From: Cucumis sativus
Taxonomy: Eukaryota > Streptophyta > Magnoliopsida > Cucurbitales > Cucurbitaceae
Assembly (NCBI RefSeq): GCF_000004075.3
Contig: NC_026657.2
Coordinates: 30,102,408 to 30,166,407, forward strand
DNA length: 64,000 nt
Direction of reading: 5' to 3'
Below the pieces are notes generated by a model. That model was not told where the DNA came from. It made no database searches and saw only the letters and a program-made list of their open reading frames with translations. Position 1 is the first letter of the stretch; each line of letters begins with the position of its first letter. The position numbers were made by a program, and so were the translations under genes. This document shows positions 47,828 through 60,154 of this stretch, piece by piece.

Positions 47828-49800
47828 ATGCTTCCTGATCTCCAGTTAATACCTTCAATTTCGATGTTTCAAATCTGCTGTGTTGCAGTAGTTGTATTGT
47901 TTGCACTCTTAATTACTTTCAGATGATCATAAATACTTTCTTTCTATAAGTTTCTATCAAATTTTGTTGAAAAATTATAAATTTAAAGCAAATAGATTCA
48001 GAATTTACCAATAAACAAGAAAAAAATCTACCTAGAATTAAGAAAAGAATTCAGAATTAAGACGTCTCAACTGTTTGTTTTGATTAAGTTAGAAAAAAGA
48101 GTATGAAGTAATACTTGCTAAAAAAACATGAATTGGTTAAGATGAAATAGTGCTAAATAAAGTATGAAATGTATATATACAAAAGTTCAACTGTTTGATA
48201 ATAATTGTACAAAATGGAAATAGTCTATTTTGTAACTTTTTTGAAGAATTTTGTGCACTAAATAGAAACAAGATAAATGATTGGACACAGCTAATAATCC
48301 AGCTTCAAATTGAAAATAACTATTGAAATTCAATATTCATATTAACTATTAAAAACTATGGTTTGTATTAAAATTCAAACATGAGATAATTGTACCATTA
48401 GACGTTCCTTTACGTGAATCCACCTTTGTTTTACGTATAAGTTATTGTGACTTCACATTTTACTTTTATAGAAATGTCACACACTAGTACGCATATGTTA
48501 TTTCTCATCTCATTTTCATGTATTTTGTGATATTCCACTTTTTAAATGAACGTGTGACTTTGAATACATATTTTCATATGTTTTCTTAGAAAAAAAATAA
48601 CATCTATAATATTCGGGATAAATGCATATCGATTTCGTGGATGAAAACTTGGTGCTATCCACTCATCACCAAATCTAAGTATCTAAGTTGATGGGATATA
48701 TAAAATTTAAGTATTTTAATTAATATATAGAAACAGTAATTAGAGATTTTAATCCAAACAAGACTTTAAACTTTAGGGTATAGCTTTATTTTTTTATCCT
48801 CATATGTGTGGATGTATACATACCTTTAATCCTTCCTCGTATCTTTTTAAAAGTATGTTTTAAGAATAATTTTGTTATTGGTAAAATGATTTGGTATTAC
48901 TTATTTGGTTTAAAAAAGTGATAATTCATTCAGGAGTAAAATTTTAAAAATAAAAGGATAATTAAAACAAGCTTGGAGTGTAAAGAAAAATGTAGATAAA
49001 AAACAATGGTAATTCGTAAATTCAATTTATCAAAATAGAAAACTAAAAATAAAAGGATAAGAGCAAAAGAAAATGTGAGTAGTTAATTGATTCGAAAATA
49101 TAAAATTAAATAGAAAAAAAATCAAATTCTTTTGAAAACACCTTAAAATTTAAAATTTAATATTTGGGTATGATATTGAATATATTTATGTTGGTAATTT
49201 CTTAAAACAAAATATAAAAACGAAGAGGACGACCAAATTTATTGTTTCTGAAAACGAGCTATGCTTGAAGATTGTTTTTCAAAAGAAATATACTGGATTT
49301 GTTTGTATTTTGTAATTTAGATTTTGGACTTCGGAGCGGAGGAATCAGACGGTGTCGTATTTACCAAACACGTGAATCACACCCTCTCACCTTCCACGTC
49401 ACTATCCACAAAGCTGGCATTCCCTTTCACCACGTCACGCTTGTCCTCCTTCCTTCAACCACTGGGCACACACACTCTACTTCTTACCAAACACACTCCT
49501 TTTTCTTCATCTCCTTCTAACTTCTAAGTGCTACTCTTAAAAGGGTGTTTACGCCAATTCAGGAATTAGAGGAATTGAACGAGGAAATAATGGATTTCTG
49601 AACTCTACTGAATTGGATATATAAGGAATCTGTAGATCACATTATTAATAAATTAAAACACATCAATTTAATACCACATATTCAAATAGATATAACATTG
49701 AAATGTTGAAGACGAAGACAGATTAATGAAAAGAAAAGTAGAACAAAGAAGAGACAGACAAGGGGTTATAATGACTACAACAGATCAATAATACAGTTTT
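47828..49800. other. Convergent spacer between carbonic anhydrase D and aquaporin
   Basis: Both flanking genes end here, so it should hold only 3' UTRs. Most is AT-rich, but 49320-49500 is clearly GC-richer and carries three ACGT-core motifs (listed separately). No gene seen. Confidence 0.6.
49369..49440. promoter_or_regulatory. Cluster of ACGT-core (G-box/bZIP-type) elements
   Basis: A palindromic G-box CACGTG at 49369-49374 is followed by CCACGTCAC at 49395-49403 and CCACGTCACGC at 49430-49440. ACGTG and TGACGT cores are binding sites of plant bZIP factors (ABF/TGA classes) and, for CACGTG, also bHLH factors. The setting is odd because it lies between two gene 3' ends. Function is inferred from motif density only. 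Confidence 0.5.
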
Positions 49801-51789
49801 TCAGTACTCTGCAGTGGGAAGAGGCTCGTGGGTGAACCCAATGAAGAAGAGTTCGTACACAATGCCAGCTAACCCGCCGCCGATGAGAGGGCCAGCCCAG
49901 TAGATCCAATGGTTAGCCCAAGACCACGAGATGACGGCAGGTCCGAAGGCGACGGCAGGGTTCATGGAGGCACCGGTGAATGGGCCGCCCACCAAAATGT
50001 TAGCGCCCACGATTAAACCGATGGCGATGGGTGCAATGACTCCCACCTCACCTCTTTTGGGATCAATGGCGGTGGCGTAGACAGTGTAGACTAAACCGAA
50101 TGTCATTACAATCTCGAATACAAATGCTTCCCATATTCCAACCCCTGCTGTTGGCAAGAATCCCGTAATTGCCTGCCAATATTATACACTCCAACCATTT
50201 TAGATTCAAACACTAATTATTATCTACTTATTTGCTTTTTATTCTGTGAAAATGAAGACTACAAACACTTCTTTCGATAATAAATTTTTTTTTGAAGATT
50301 TTTATCTACTTTCTATCCATCCATGTTATGAAAAAAATTAAACCAAATTTAGAAAATTAAATTAACTAAATGCAAAATTACATTCACAATTTGAAAATCC
50401 TTTATTTTTAAAACAAAAAAAAAAAGATTAGGAAACTGAGATTAAGTAATTTTATTATGAGATAAATAGTAAGAATGTTTTTCGTATTTAAATTTCAACA
50501 TAGAAAAAAAATTAAATTATTTAAAAAACAAGAAAAAATAATATCGATAGATGAACTTCTATCCATACTTAATACTTATCTTGATGGTGGATCACGTAGA
50601 AAATTTTACTACATTATCTACCTAAACCCTAAAATTATAAATAACTTGGTCCATTTTCTTATATACCAGAGGTCCCGAAAAAACATAGTTTGAGATTTGT
50701 TTTTATTTTAATATTTTTTCATTCTCTAAACAGAGGATAGTTTTCGTATGGTTCTCTCATTCTGAAATGTTGTATTTTTCCTTCCATTAGTTTAATTTGT
50801 ATTTGTTCATTTAACTTCAAGACGTGTTACATTTCTTAGTGATAAATTGTCAATTTAAATTCATAAGATATTTATATTTCTGGATTTTACACTTATGTTC
50901 GTAAGTAATTAATGTTCTTCCTTTGTTTTTGATGTTGACTTATATTTAGTTATAATTATTTTAATTAAATGAATACATATGTCTACAAGTAAACATCTAA
51001 GGAGAAAAAAATTACACATAAAAAACTATAGCCAAACAGAAACAAACTCAAAGTTCGTAAACCAAAGCATAATATTATTTAAATCCAAGAAGAAGTCATA
51101 CTCAAAATCTCCATAAAAAATAAATTAATTAAATTTCTTTCCTTTGAAAAAATGTTTTAAAAAATTATATTAAATAATAAAATGGTTGAAAATGTTTATA
51201 AATATTGGAAATTTTCACTTTTGTCACACTATAGAATAAGTAGAGTTTTATTATACTCGTAAATATTAGTTTTGAAAGCATCCTGTTGATTTAGTTAGTT
51301 AACCAATAATTAAAATTAAATTACATTTTTAGCATAATGGTAAACGAAACGAATTAGATGTATTTATTAAAATTGCGGCAAGAAATAAAAATAACTCACC
51401 ACGTCGACGATCACGAACTTGAGCAACAAGTTAGCGACGACGGCGCCGAGGAGCTGAGCGATCCAATAAAGAATGCCGCGAAGGATAGTGATGTTACCGC
51501 CGAGCAAAGCTCCGAAAGTCACGGCGGGGTTAAGGTGTCCGCCGGAGATGTTTGCGGCGGTGGAGACACCGACAAAAAGGGCAAAGCCATGAGCTATGGA
51601 GGCGATGACGAGGCCAGCAGGAGTTGTAGGTGAATTATGGGTGAGCTTAGAGAAAGCGAGACCGGAACCTTGGCCGGCGAAAACGAAGATAAGAGTAGAA
51701 ATAAACTCGGCCAAAGCGGCCTTCAGGGCAGCGGGATGGGTGGCCTCCTCCGGCCGACCGACGGCGATAACTATCCTTTGAAACGGCAT
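49801..51789 (-). CDS. TIP1: Tonoplast intrinsic protein (TIP1-type aquaporin)
   Basis: Two exons on the minus strand, 51789-51400 and 50172-49801 (253 residues), joined in phase 0 (GTG|GTGAGT...GGCAG|GCA). TIPs are six-helix water channels of the vacuolar membrane; TIP1s also pass urea and hydrogen peroxide. Both NPA boxes are present: [11 protein letters not shown] (about 84-94) and [11 protein letters not shown] in the second exon. The selectivity-filter residues fit the TIP1 pattern His (SIAHGFALF), Ile ([12 protein letters not shown]), Ala (GASMNPA) and Val (NPAV). The N-terminus [20 protein letters not shown] and C-terminus [10 protein letters not shown] are typical. The segment between them, [16 protein letters not shown], replaces the usual FATGGLAVPAFG and is somewhat divergent. 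The start at 51789 is the family MP start; an in-frame ATG at 52020 lies upstream of the TATA box and is rejected. Intron of 1.2 kb. Confidence 0.95.
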
Positions 51790-51863
51790 GGTTTGAGTTT
51801 TAAGAGTGGAAGTGATATTTTTTTTGTTTTGTGGATATGACGAATCCGATTCTCCGCCTATGG

Positions 51864-51870
51864 TTTTATA
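51864..51870 (-). promoter_or_regulatory. TATA box of TIP1-type gene
   Basis: TATAAAA on the minus strand, about 75 bp before the start codon. Confidence 0.75.
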
Positions 51871-54066
51871 TTGAAATAGAATGGACCTTCTACAGTTGGT
51901 TATATAGCCGGTTGCCGGTAAATTTGGATCTTGCAAATTTATTTTTTTAAAACTTACCCACGTGGTTAATATATTTTTTTTAGTTTGTGCTTCTCCAAAA
52001 TTCATAATAATTGAGTCCATATCAATTAAATTATTTAATATAAATTGATGAATAAGTATATTTCACGTTTTTCAAAAAATTAAAATATGTTTGTTCTTCA
52101 ATATTAGGTTTATACTTCAGTACCATTTTATTGTTTTTCATATTAGGTTTACACTACTAACATTTTTTTTTAACAACTATTTTGTATTTTTCATGAACTT
52201 GATTTTATTAGGAATAGTGAAAAGGTTTGATTCTTCTCTCGTTTTAACATCCAATCCATGAAAATTGTAGGGGGGAAATTGATGAAATAGAATGTTTAGG
52301 AGTTTCTAATTGATATGTGCCAAAATTTATGGTAAAGATGAATTTCTTCATTTTCTTTTCCTTTTAAATCAGTTTCATGTTTAAATAGAGTATTCTTCTT
52401 TATAGTAACACTTTGGTCATTTTACATGCATAATCATGAAGTTCTGTTTCTATTTTATAAACTTGTTATTACAGTGAGGTATGGAAATATCAATTTTGAC
52501 TTTAAAAAGTGGAGATGTTAGTCACCATTTATGCTATCTAACATCTGGGTATAGTTCAATAATTTATATAAATGTTGACTTATTTCATAAATATTAAGAA
52601 ATAAATCTTGTAAATTGAAAATATGTCTCCTTGATTGAGATTAGCTTATTGATTTATAACCAATTAAACTATGGTAATGAGATTTGAATCCAATTGCTTA
52701 TCAATATATTAAACTAATTAAGTGCATGATGTTGATATTAATCATATAGGTGAGTAGAGTTTTGGTTTGTTTTGTAACTAAATAACAATATAAAAATTAA
52801 TTGCTTCAAATTTGGGTAAATAAATTGTATTTTCATATATTTTAAAATATAAATTGCTAGCGATTACTATTTACTATATCATATATAAAATCTGTGGTCA
52901 ATTTTCAAATAATTGAAGTGGTATAATTAAGTTTTTAAAATATAAAATAATAATGTCAACTTATTAAAAAGCTGTCCATGCTACCAACATTATTATTCAG
53001 AAAAAGAGAAAAATAAACAATAAAAAAAAAAGTAATTATTTTCCATGAAATTGATTGAGCTTTTTGTTAAGGGATAGATGCCATTTATTCCATTTTGTTT
53101 TTCTAAAAAAAGATAGTATAGATATATATAGATTCCATTTTTCATATACAGCTTTTAAGCATCATTTCAGTACATTCATTAATAATTAATTGTATCTATT
53201 AATTGAAAGATTGAAATTGTGCAACTCCTACATGTTAGAGGCTGGTTTGATTGTTCAATTTCATAATTTATTTTATACAAATTTCAAACTTTTAAAAGGG
53301 ATCAATTAAGGATAGAAAGAATCTAGAAATTGATTGAATTCCTCTCTTGTCAGAAATTAAAAATTGTCATTTTTTTTAAATTTATATTTGAATGTTCAAG
53401 TAAGAAAAAGAAAACAAAATAAAAATTGTAAAATTGCTTTCTAGTTTGATCTTGTCCAAAATGTATTGTGTTTGAATGAAATAAAAACAAAACCTTTGTT
53501 TAGATTCTTTTTAAGCTTTGTCATTTACTTTTCTTTAGTTCAGTAGGTACTATATTCAATAGTGACAACGACTTTTGAATAATCGATACTTTTAGAGAAA
53601 GTAATAAAATCCAAAAAAACATACCGGGTTGAAAGTACTTGAGTGAATAATCATCCATAATTCTTATTTCTTTTGTTTCCTTTTCTAAAGTTGAAAATAG
53701 AATTACACGAATTAATGCACAAAAGATTGTTTGATGGATATTTTATTGTGTTCCCACCAACATCAACCTCCCACCTTGCCCCACTCTTATGAAGCTAAGG
53801 GAACATACTCAGGGATGTCTTTTTAGTGATTTTGAAACTTGATGTACATACATTCTTTTTCATTTATTTTGTAAATATTTTCTTCAATAGTTTTATGGTT
53901 TAAAATAACTTTTTATCCTAAGCTGGTGTTAAGTGAGTTTTATAATTCATTGAATGATGTTATCCAAAGAAAGAAAGAAAGTATTAAACGTTTGGTTTTG
54001 AAGGAACCAAAATTTGCGTCGGAAGTCGGGAGGATATTTTGGAGAGACACAAAAACGAAGAGGGGG

Positions 54067-54196
54067 CACGTGGGTGGGGCCGGCCGGTTGAGAGATGGTA
54101 CACATCATCATAAAGGGTAGAAATCCAGTACAGCTGGCACTGTGACTTGGCAGATATGATTGATTGGTAGCCTCCGTACTATTCGCCAGCTGTACT
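54067..54196. promoter_or_regulatory. G-box, GGCCGGCC palindrome and 12-bp inverted repeat
   Basis: In a GC-rich island, CACGTG (54067-54072) is followed by GGCCGGCC (54079-54086). A perfect inverted repeat then follows: AGTACAGCTGGC (54127-54138) and GCCAGCTGTACT (54185-54196), separated by 46 nt. GGATATTTTGG upstream (about 54031) contains the core of an evening-element-like site on the other strand. No gene start is seen nearby. Confidence 0.45.
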
Positions 54197-57100
54197 CAAG
54201 TTGGCCTCCCTCTTTTCTATTGGTTTACTCATGGCCCCACTGCCCGACACATCGGTTTTCCTTTTCACTCCGTTTTTGTATTTTCACTTTATTTTATAAC
54301 TTATTATCAAAAGTTACACTTTTTTTTTTGTTCATTGGGTTTGACTTAAGTTTAGCATACTAGTCCTTAATAAAAATTAATATAATCATAATCATACTTT
54401 CTTAGCGTATCCATGATCATAATCAGTTTCAATTACGAGTATAATTAAATAGAATCCATTGTTTAGATAATCGTGAATGAATGAATGATGTTTATAGAAA
54501 ATATATAACAAGAAAAAATATTAACAGAAATACTTGTGTTAAAACAAAATATGTATTTCTTTTTTCTTCTAAAATAAGTATTTATTAATTTAAATAAAAA
54601 AGATAGGGTCGCATCATTTGATATCCTTGATGGTGTTGACCTTAAAAGGAAAAAAATAAAAAGAAGAAATTGTATTAGCTAGTAGGTATGTCTTGAATGG
54701 ATCATTATTATAGTTTTGACAGCTAAGGAAGAGAAATGGGTTATAAAAGGATGGTGATCTCTAACCTTTTGTTATTTTGTTTTGGATGTTTCTTACTTTA
54801 GCTACTATCTATTTTCTATTTAAATTCTCTTTTTAAAGCAATTCTTTTTGGTTATTTAGTGAAACTTGAGTGTTTTTTAGTTCCATCATGATGCTATTGT
54901 GAATGCGAAGTTTATAGTAAAAGGAATAGCGATAGTTTTGTTCAACTTTAAACAATGTCAAGGAGTAGTGGAAGAAGAGATGATTGAGAAACATATATCA
55001 TCACAAGATAGGAGTATGGAGTATGGAGTGTTCACCATTGTGATTTCGAACTAAACTTCAAAATAACGTTATTTTGAATTTCTTTAACCTTTTGAAACAA
55101 GTTTCTATTACTACAAGAGTATCTTTGTAACACCTTAGGATCAAGTATCATAATCCAAATTCGATAACCGAAAGTTCTCCATCTTCTTATGTGATATCAA
55201 TTCATTCAATGTAATAGTACAATCATTCTCTTTTATTCATACTTGAAATTTGTCTTTTTAAATATTTTTAATGCTAGTGGACCTCGTACTATTTAGATGT
55301 TGTTGAACGAAAAAGTAATAATTTAAAAGGTAAATTTAATATTCACATGTGTGGGTTTTACTATTTCACTATCAGATTTGTTATTATCCTTTCTTAAAGG
55401 AATATTAGATTAAACTATAGTTTAATTTCTTTAGTACCACAAGGGGAACAAAGGTAAATTCAAACTTATAATTTCTTGATAAAAAACATATGCTTTCATA
55501 TATTAAACAATTGTTCTATTTGTCATTTTCTAAAACCAAAACCTAAAATTTGCTATCTATACCAATTTTCCCTATATATATAAATATACATATGATGAGA
55601 GTAAAATGATCAATTTTGAAATAAACAAACACAGGAAGCCCAATTCCAATTGAATGGAACCATTCTATCTCACTCCTGAAAACTGAAATAATATATTTGG
55701 GCTCATCTGGCCCAATTTCATGGAACCTTCGCCTCTAATCTTTAAAAGTTCTTTTTTTTTTTTTCAATATAATGCTGAAAATATTCATAAAATAAATATA
55801 ACAAAAAATTTAGATTGTATTTGTTTATCAATATTAAAATTTTGATATATATTATACTTTGAATTAATATGCTTATTTTTGTTTTTATTTATTTTAAGTG
55901 AACCCTTACACATGATGATGCAAAAATTCAAAGCAATCTATGAATAGTATTTAAAGTTGTTAACGTAAAGAATTTGAAAGCTGCTTAAACACTTAGCACA
56001 TTATAAAACTTTGTCGTTTTGAAAGATTTTGGATGAGGGTGTGTCAGTATGTGAACCATTTTAATAAATAAATTAATGTTAATTAGTTAATTGATTAAGA
56101 AGCATTGGAGTTTTAGCCAGGTTGGATTAATTAGACTAATCAAACTAACAATAATATGACCTTACTCACACGCTACTTCAATCACTGAAGATTATCACAG
56201 GAATACTTTGCTTTTGTACATCTTCAGACAAACAAATAGATTACAATTTCTTACTTTCACTCTTGGTCATTTCTAGTGCACTTTTAAGAAATCTTAATTT
56301 CAATAAAATATATATACATGCATGCATTTAAATCTCCATCTTTTGTGAACTTTTATATATATATATATATGCATATAAAGTAGACGCTTGAATAGAAATT
56401 TACGTGACAAATTAAATGAAATAAACTTAATTATTATATGGGAAGAAAAATTGGAGATGTAGATCACCTAACATATAAATTATTGCAAAGTGATTTATTA
56501 TGTTGTTTTGCATTAAAATTATGTCGGTGAGTTGATTGATTTTATGTATAGAATTAATCTTTCTAATTTTCCATGATTTTAACTACGGTTTAGGAGAGTT
56601 TTTCATAGTGTCTACTAAAGTAGCCCTTGGGTTGAGGGGAACAACAACTGGAATTTTGACTCTTAACAAAATCGTTTTCAACATTTTAACACATATAAAT
56701 ACCAATTCTTTTTCTATATATAAAAAAGTTATTATATAGATCTAGTATTGAAGTCAACACATAACACATTAGGAGAAAGAGTAAACTTACATACCATATT
56801 TGAGCACTATGATCAAGATGAAAGGTAGTAAAGAGATATGCTTCATAATGTTGTTCTTATGCATGCACATGATCATGTATTTTGATTAGTAGGTCATTCA
56901 ATTGCAAGATTGTAATCTACAAGACTTTGTGATTACATTTTACTAGTCAATTTGATCCCAAAGTAACATACATATGATCCTATTTTTGCATTACTCCTTT
57001 CAAAGATCATAAAATATTGATGTATGTGAGTTGGAAAGCAAAATGGGTGAGATCTAGATAAAAGTGATAGAAATATATGGAGAAGAAAAATGTGTGAACG

Positions 57101-59307
57101 AGCGAGAAAACATATGCTCAACTTATAGATAAAAGCAAAAAGAGATGCGAGTTTTTAGAGATTTGTTTGGTTATTTTACACGTGAATTTAATTCCAACAA
57201 ATTTGTGTAATTTATCTTTAAAATTTTGCCATATGTTAAAAACGTTATCGTTGAGGTAAAGATCAAGACTAACACAACTTCTTTTTATGGAAAAGAAATT
57301 GAGTAAGGATCGGAAGAACATATATAATATATTCTTTTTAACATAGATGGAATCGAGGTGGTGTCAATCTTTAGACATATGATGCCTATAAGGTTACTTT
57401 ATATACAAGAGAAACCATATAAGATGAGTGCAAGAGAATTGACATCTTCTTATGACTTCAAAATTGCTTTACTAAACTTCGATTTTGATTCGATAACAAA
57501 AATCCTTTTAAGACCCAACTAACCTTTGAAAATTCAAATACCAAAATGCAATTTGATGATTTATTATAAATTTTATAAGTTTTTTTGACACTTACACAGC
57601 GTCGGTGGTTTATTTTTCAAATGAATATCTTCTAATATAATTTTCTGTGTTTGAAAGTTTAGCAGTCCCTAAATTATACACTGACATGCCCTCAGTAAAG
57701 GGAAATAAAATAGTTTGTGTTTTGTTTTATAGATATATATTAAAAAGGTTATATTATATTCAACCTTTTATGCTTTTTTTTTCAGCTAACATCATTGCTT
57801 GCATCTGTGTAATCCAAACTTTTATTGTACAATATTTATATATATAAAAGAACAGCAATTTAGGACAAATTAAATAACAGAGAGGCAAACTCCCCACCAG
57901 ATACAAAAAAAGATTAATGTTCCAAATTAGACTTTAATTAGAAACGAGTTTACATATATTTTGATATAATTGTTATTTGTTACTTTTGTTTTCCCATATT
58001 ACTCCTCCTTAATATATATATATATATATTGTCCAATTTAATTGAGTAGAAAGTAAAAAGTTTACATAAAGGGTATGTTCGTCTCAGTCAAAATAAAACA
58101 TTCTGCTAAAAAAAAAAAAAGGTTTCACCAAGTAAAAGTTAAAATTCTGAAATCGAAAATCAAGAAGAAGAGCTAATCCACGACTAACCAATCAATCATT
58201 ATAAAATTGATACTCCAAGATATGGACAGTTCGAAAATAAAATGCATAGTTCTAAATGTTAAATAATAGAATCTCTTGTCCAAATTCAGACATAAAAAAC
58301 AAATCCCCTCCCCCCATAAGATATATATTATATAAATTTCATGAACACACAATTTCTTCCTTGGAAGTATTTGTTAAAGGAAGTAAAGAGAAAGAAAGAA
58401 AAAAAAAGGGTACGTAGTGGAGAAGTAGTAGTAGACAGCAAAGTCAATTTAAAAATGAAATAAAAAAATGAATGGGATGATGCTTTACTTAGTGATGCTG
58501 GTGCGTGCCACACCCTTACGTGCCATGACCACCAGGCCACCGCCCTCTCACCCTCGGACTCTCACGCCAAGTATAATCCTTATCTTTCCCCAACTCTCTT
58601 CCATCGTCTCTCCCTTTTCTTTCAGCTAAAAGATCAAAACTTTCTCAACTTTTCCACATTTTAACCACAACCCCATTTCTTCAAATTGGGTTGATTTCAA
58701 TGTCTTTTTCAATAATTTTGAATATAAAAAAAAAAGATGAAATTAAATCACCCAACCCACGTTGTATTTGTAGTTTTAGGTAGTGTACTAGTACACCCGG
58801 CCCCAATCATTGGGTGGACCATCAAAAAGATGCTTAGTTAATAATTGGGTTTGGAATTACATTTTTTGTTTTAAGTATATAGTAGCCGGCGGGATTGAAG
58901 TGGGTGGGGGGGTCTTCTATTTATTTAGTTTTAGGTCAACCTTCATCCCATTCCAAAATGTTCATTTTGATTTACCATTTCAACCCCAATTGAGAAATGA
59001 CGCAAATGGGTCAGTTATATTAAGTTTGATATGAGTTACTAGAAGTGACATAAATTAGTTGTAAGTGGGTTTTATTTATTTATTTATTATTATTATTGTA
59101 AATAGATATGGTAGTAAAGTTATAAAGAAGGGGGTGAGGTTAAGGGAATAGCGCAAATTCTGTGGTTCCAGGCTTGCAAACTAATCCTACAGAAAGGAAT
59201 CGTGGGGAAAAAGTAATGGGTGGGGTTTGCTTCAAAGCCAACCGAATCTCACTCGTTTTCTAGCCTCCTCTTACTTACATTGCATCTTCTTCCCTTATTC
59301 TTCTTTC

Positions 59308-59316
59308 TATATATAA
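59308..59316 (+). promoter_or_regulatory. TATA box of ZAT5-like gene
   Basis: TATATATAA, 70 bp before the start codon. Confidence 0.75.
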
Positions 59317-59377
59317 CTTCCAATCTTGGGTTTAGCTTTTGCATAATCTCAATTTATTCTACTTTTTTCAAGAACAA

Positions 59378-60154
59378 ATGGCTGAAACCCCCGATGAAAA
59401 TCAAGCTCAAATCATCAAGGGCAAACGAACCAAACGTTTAAGACCATCCTCTGTTTCTTCCACTTCTTCAAGTGCTGATTGTTCAAGCTCTTCAGCTGGA
59501 TTGACTGAAGAGGAAGAAGAAGATCAAGATTTGGCTAATTGTTTGATTCTTTTGGCTCAAGGTAGAAGTAGAATTACAGAGGGCTGTTCCTCTGTTTTTG
59601 TTCAACAAAAATTGGTTGCTGCTAATGAATCTCTGTTTCTTTACCAATGTAAAACTTGCGATCGCTGTTTCCCTTCTTTTCAAGCTTTGGGTGGTCATAG
59701 AGCTAGCCATAAAAAGCCCAAATTCTTCAACAACATTACTGCTAATTCTGTTGAACAACAACATCAGCAGCAGCAGCAGCAGCACCACCACCACCACCAC
59801 CAAGACAACAATTTTACAACCTCCAATTCAATTCAACTCTCTTTGCAATTGTCCACCGCCTCCCGTCCTCCGCCGCCTCCCACCGCCGGTGACCTCATCA
59901 AATCAAAGGTTCATGAGTGTTCCATCTGTGGAGCGGAATTCTCCTCCGGCCAAGCTCTCGGCGGCCATATGAGAAGGCACAGAGCATTGACAGCTACCAC
60001 GACTAGACCTATTACCACGACCCCACAATTCATAAAGAAAGAGAGGAATATGTTGGAGTTGGATCTTAATCTTCCGGCGCCAGAAGATGACCGGCACCGT
60101 CCACCGGTAGCTGTCTTCTCCACCGCATCGCCGCTTGTGGATTGCCATTACTGA
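59378..60154 (+). CDS. ZAT5: C2H2 zinc-finger protein, ZAT5-like
   Basis: Intronless, 258 residues. ZAT proteins are nuclear repressors of the plant C1-2i class, commonly stress-responsive. Near the N-terminus is a basic motif QIIKGKRTKR (11-20), a likely nuclear localisation signal. A Ser-rich stretch and an L-box-like EEEDQDLANCLILLAQG (46-62) follow. Finger 1 (Cys91 to His111) is YQCKTCDRCFPSFQALGGHR and finger 2 (Cys181 to His201) is HECSICGAEFSSGQALGGHM, both with the plant QALGGH helix. Between them is a Gln-rich then His-rich run (127-141). The EAR repression motif LDLNL lies at 228-232 in LELDLNLPAPEDD, and the protein ends LVDCHY. QIIKGKRTKR, LDLNLPAPEDD and the DCHY end match Arabidopsis ZAT5 (At2g28200) as I remember it. 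I took the ATG at 59378, which follows the TATA box by 70 bp. Confidence 0.95.
   Translation: MAETPDENQAQIIKGKRTKRLRPSSVSSTSSSADCSSSSAGLTEEEEEDQDLANCLILLAQGRSRITEGCSSVFVQQKLVAANESLFLYQCKTCDRCFPSFQALGGHRASHKKPKFFNNITANSVEQQHQQQQQQHHHHHHQDNNFTTSNSIQLSLQLSTASRPPPPPTAGDLIKSKVHECSICGAEFSSGQALGGHMRRHRALTATTTRPITTTPQFIKKERNMLELDLNLPAPEDDRHRPPVAVFSTASPLVDCHY

Larger units (their letters stand above)
51871..59377. other. 7.5 kb spacer between aquaporin and ZAT5-like gene
   Basis: The largest gene-poor block: divergent upstream regions of TIP1 (-) and ZAT5 (+). Mostly AT-rich, with TA microsatellites at 56355-56371 and 58014-58031. Two GC-richer islands stand out, 53990-54260 and 58490-58630. Open frames of 60-75 codons have no motif. 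Confidence 0.6.

Noticed and set aside
51790-52020. An upstream in-frame ATG for the TIP1 aquaporin
   Set aside because: It lies upstream of the TATA box, and the MP start at 51789 matches the family.
51871-59377. Possible transposon or old virus-like element in the long spacer
   Set aside because: I saw no long terminal repeats, terminal inverted repeats with target duplications, or coding remnants of reverse transcriptase, integrase or transposase. A repeat-library search would be needed to find diverged debris.
59492-59803. A 103-codon minus-strand open frame with Val/Leu runs
   Set aside because: Antisense of the Gln/His repeat and Ser-rich coding sequence of the ZAT5-like gene.
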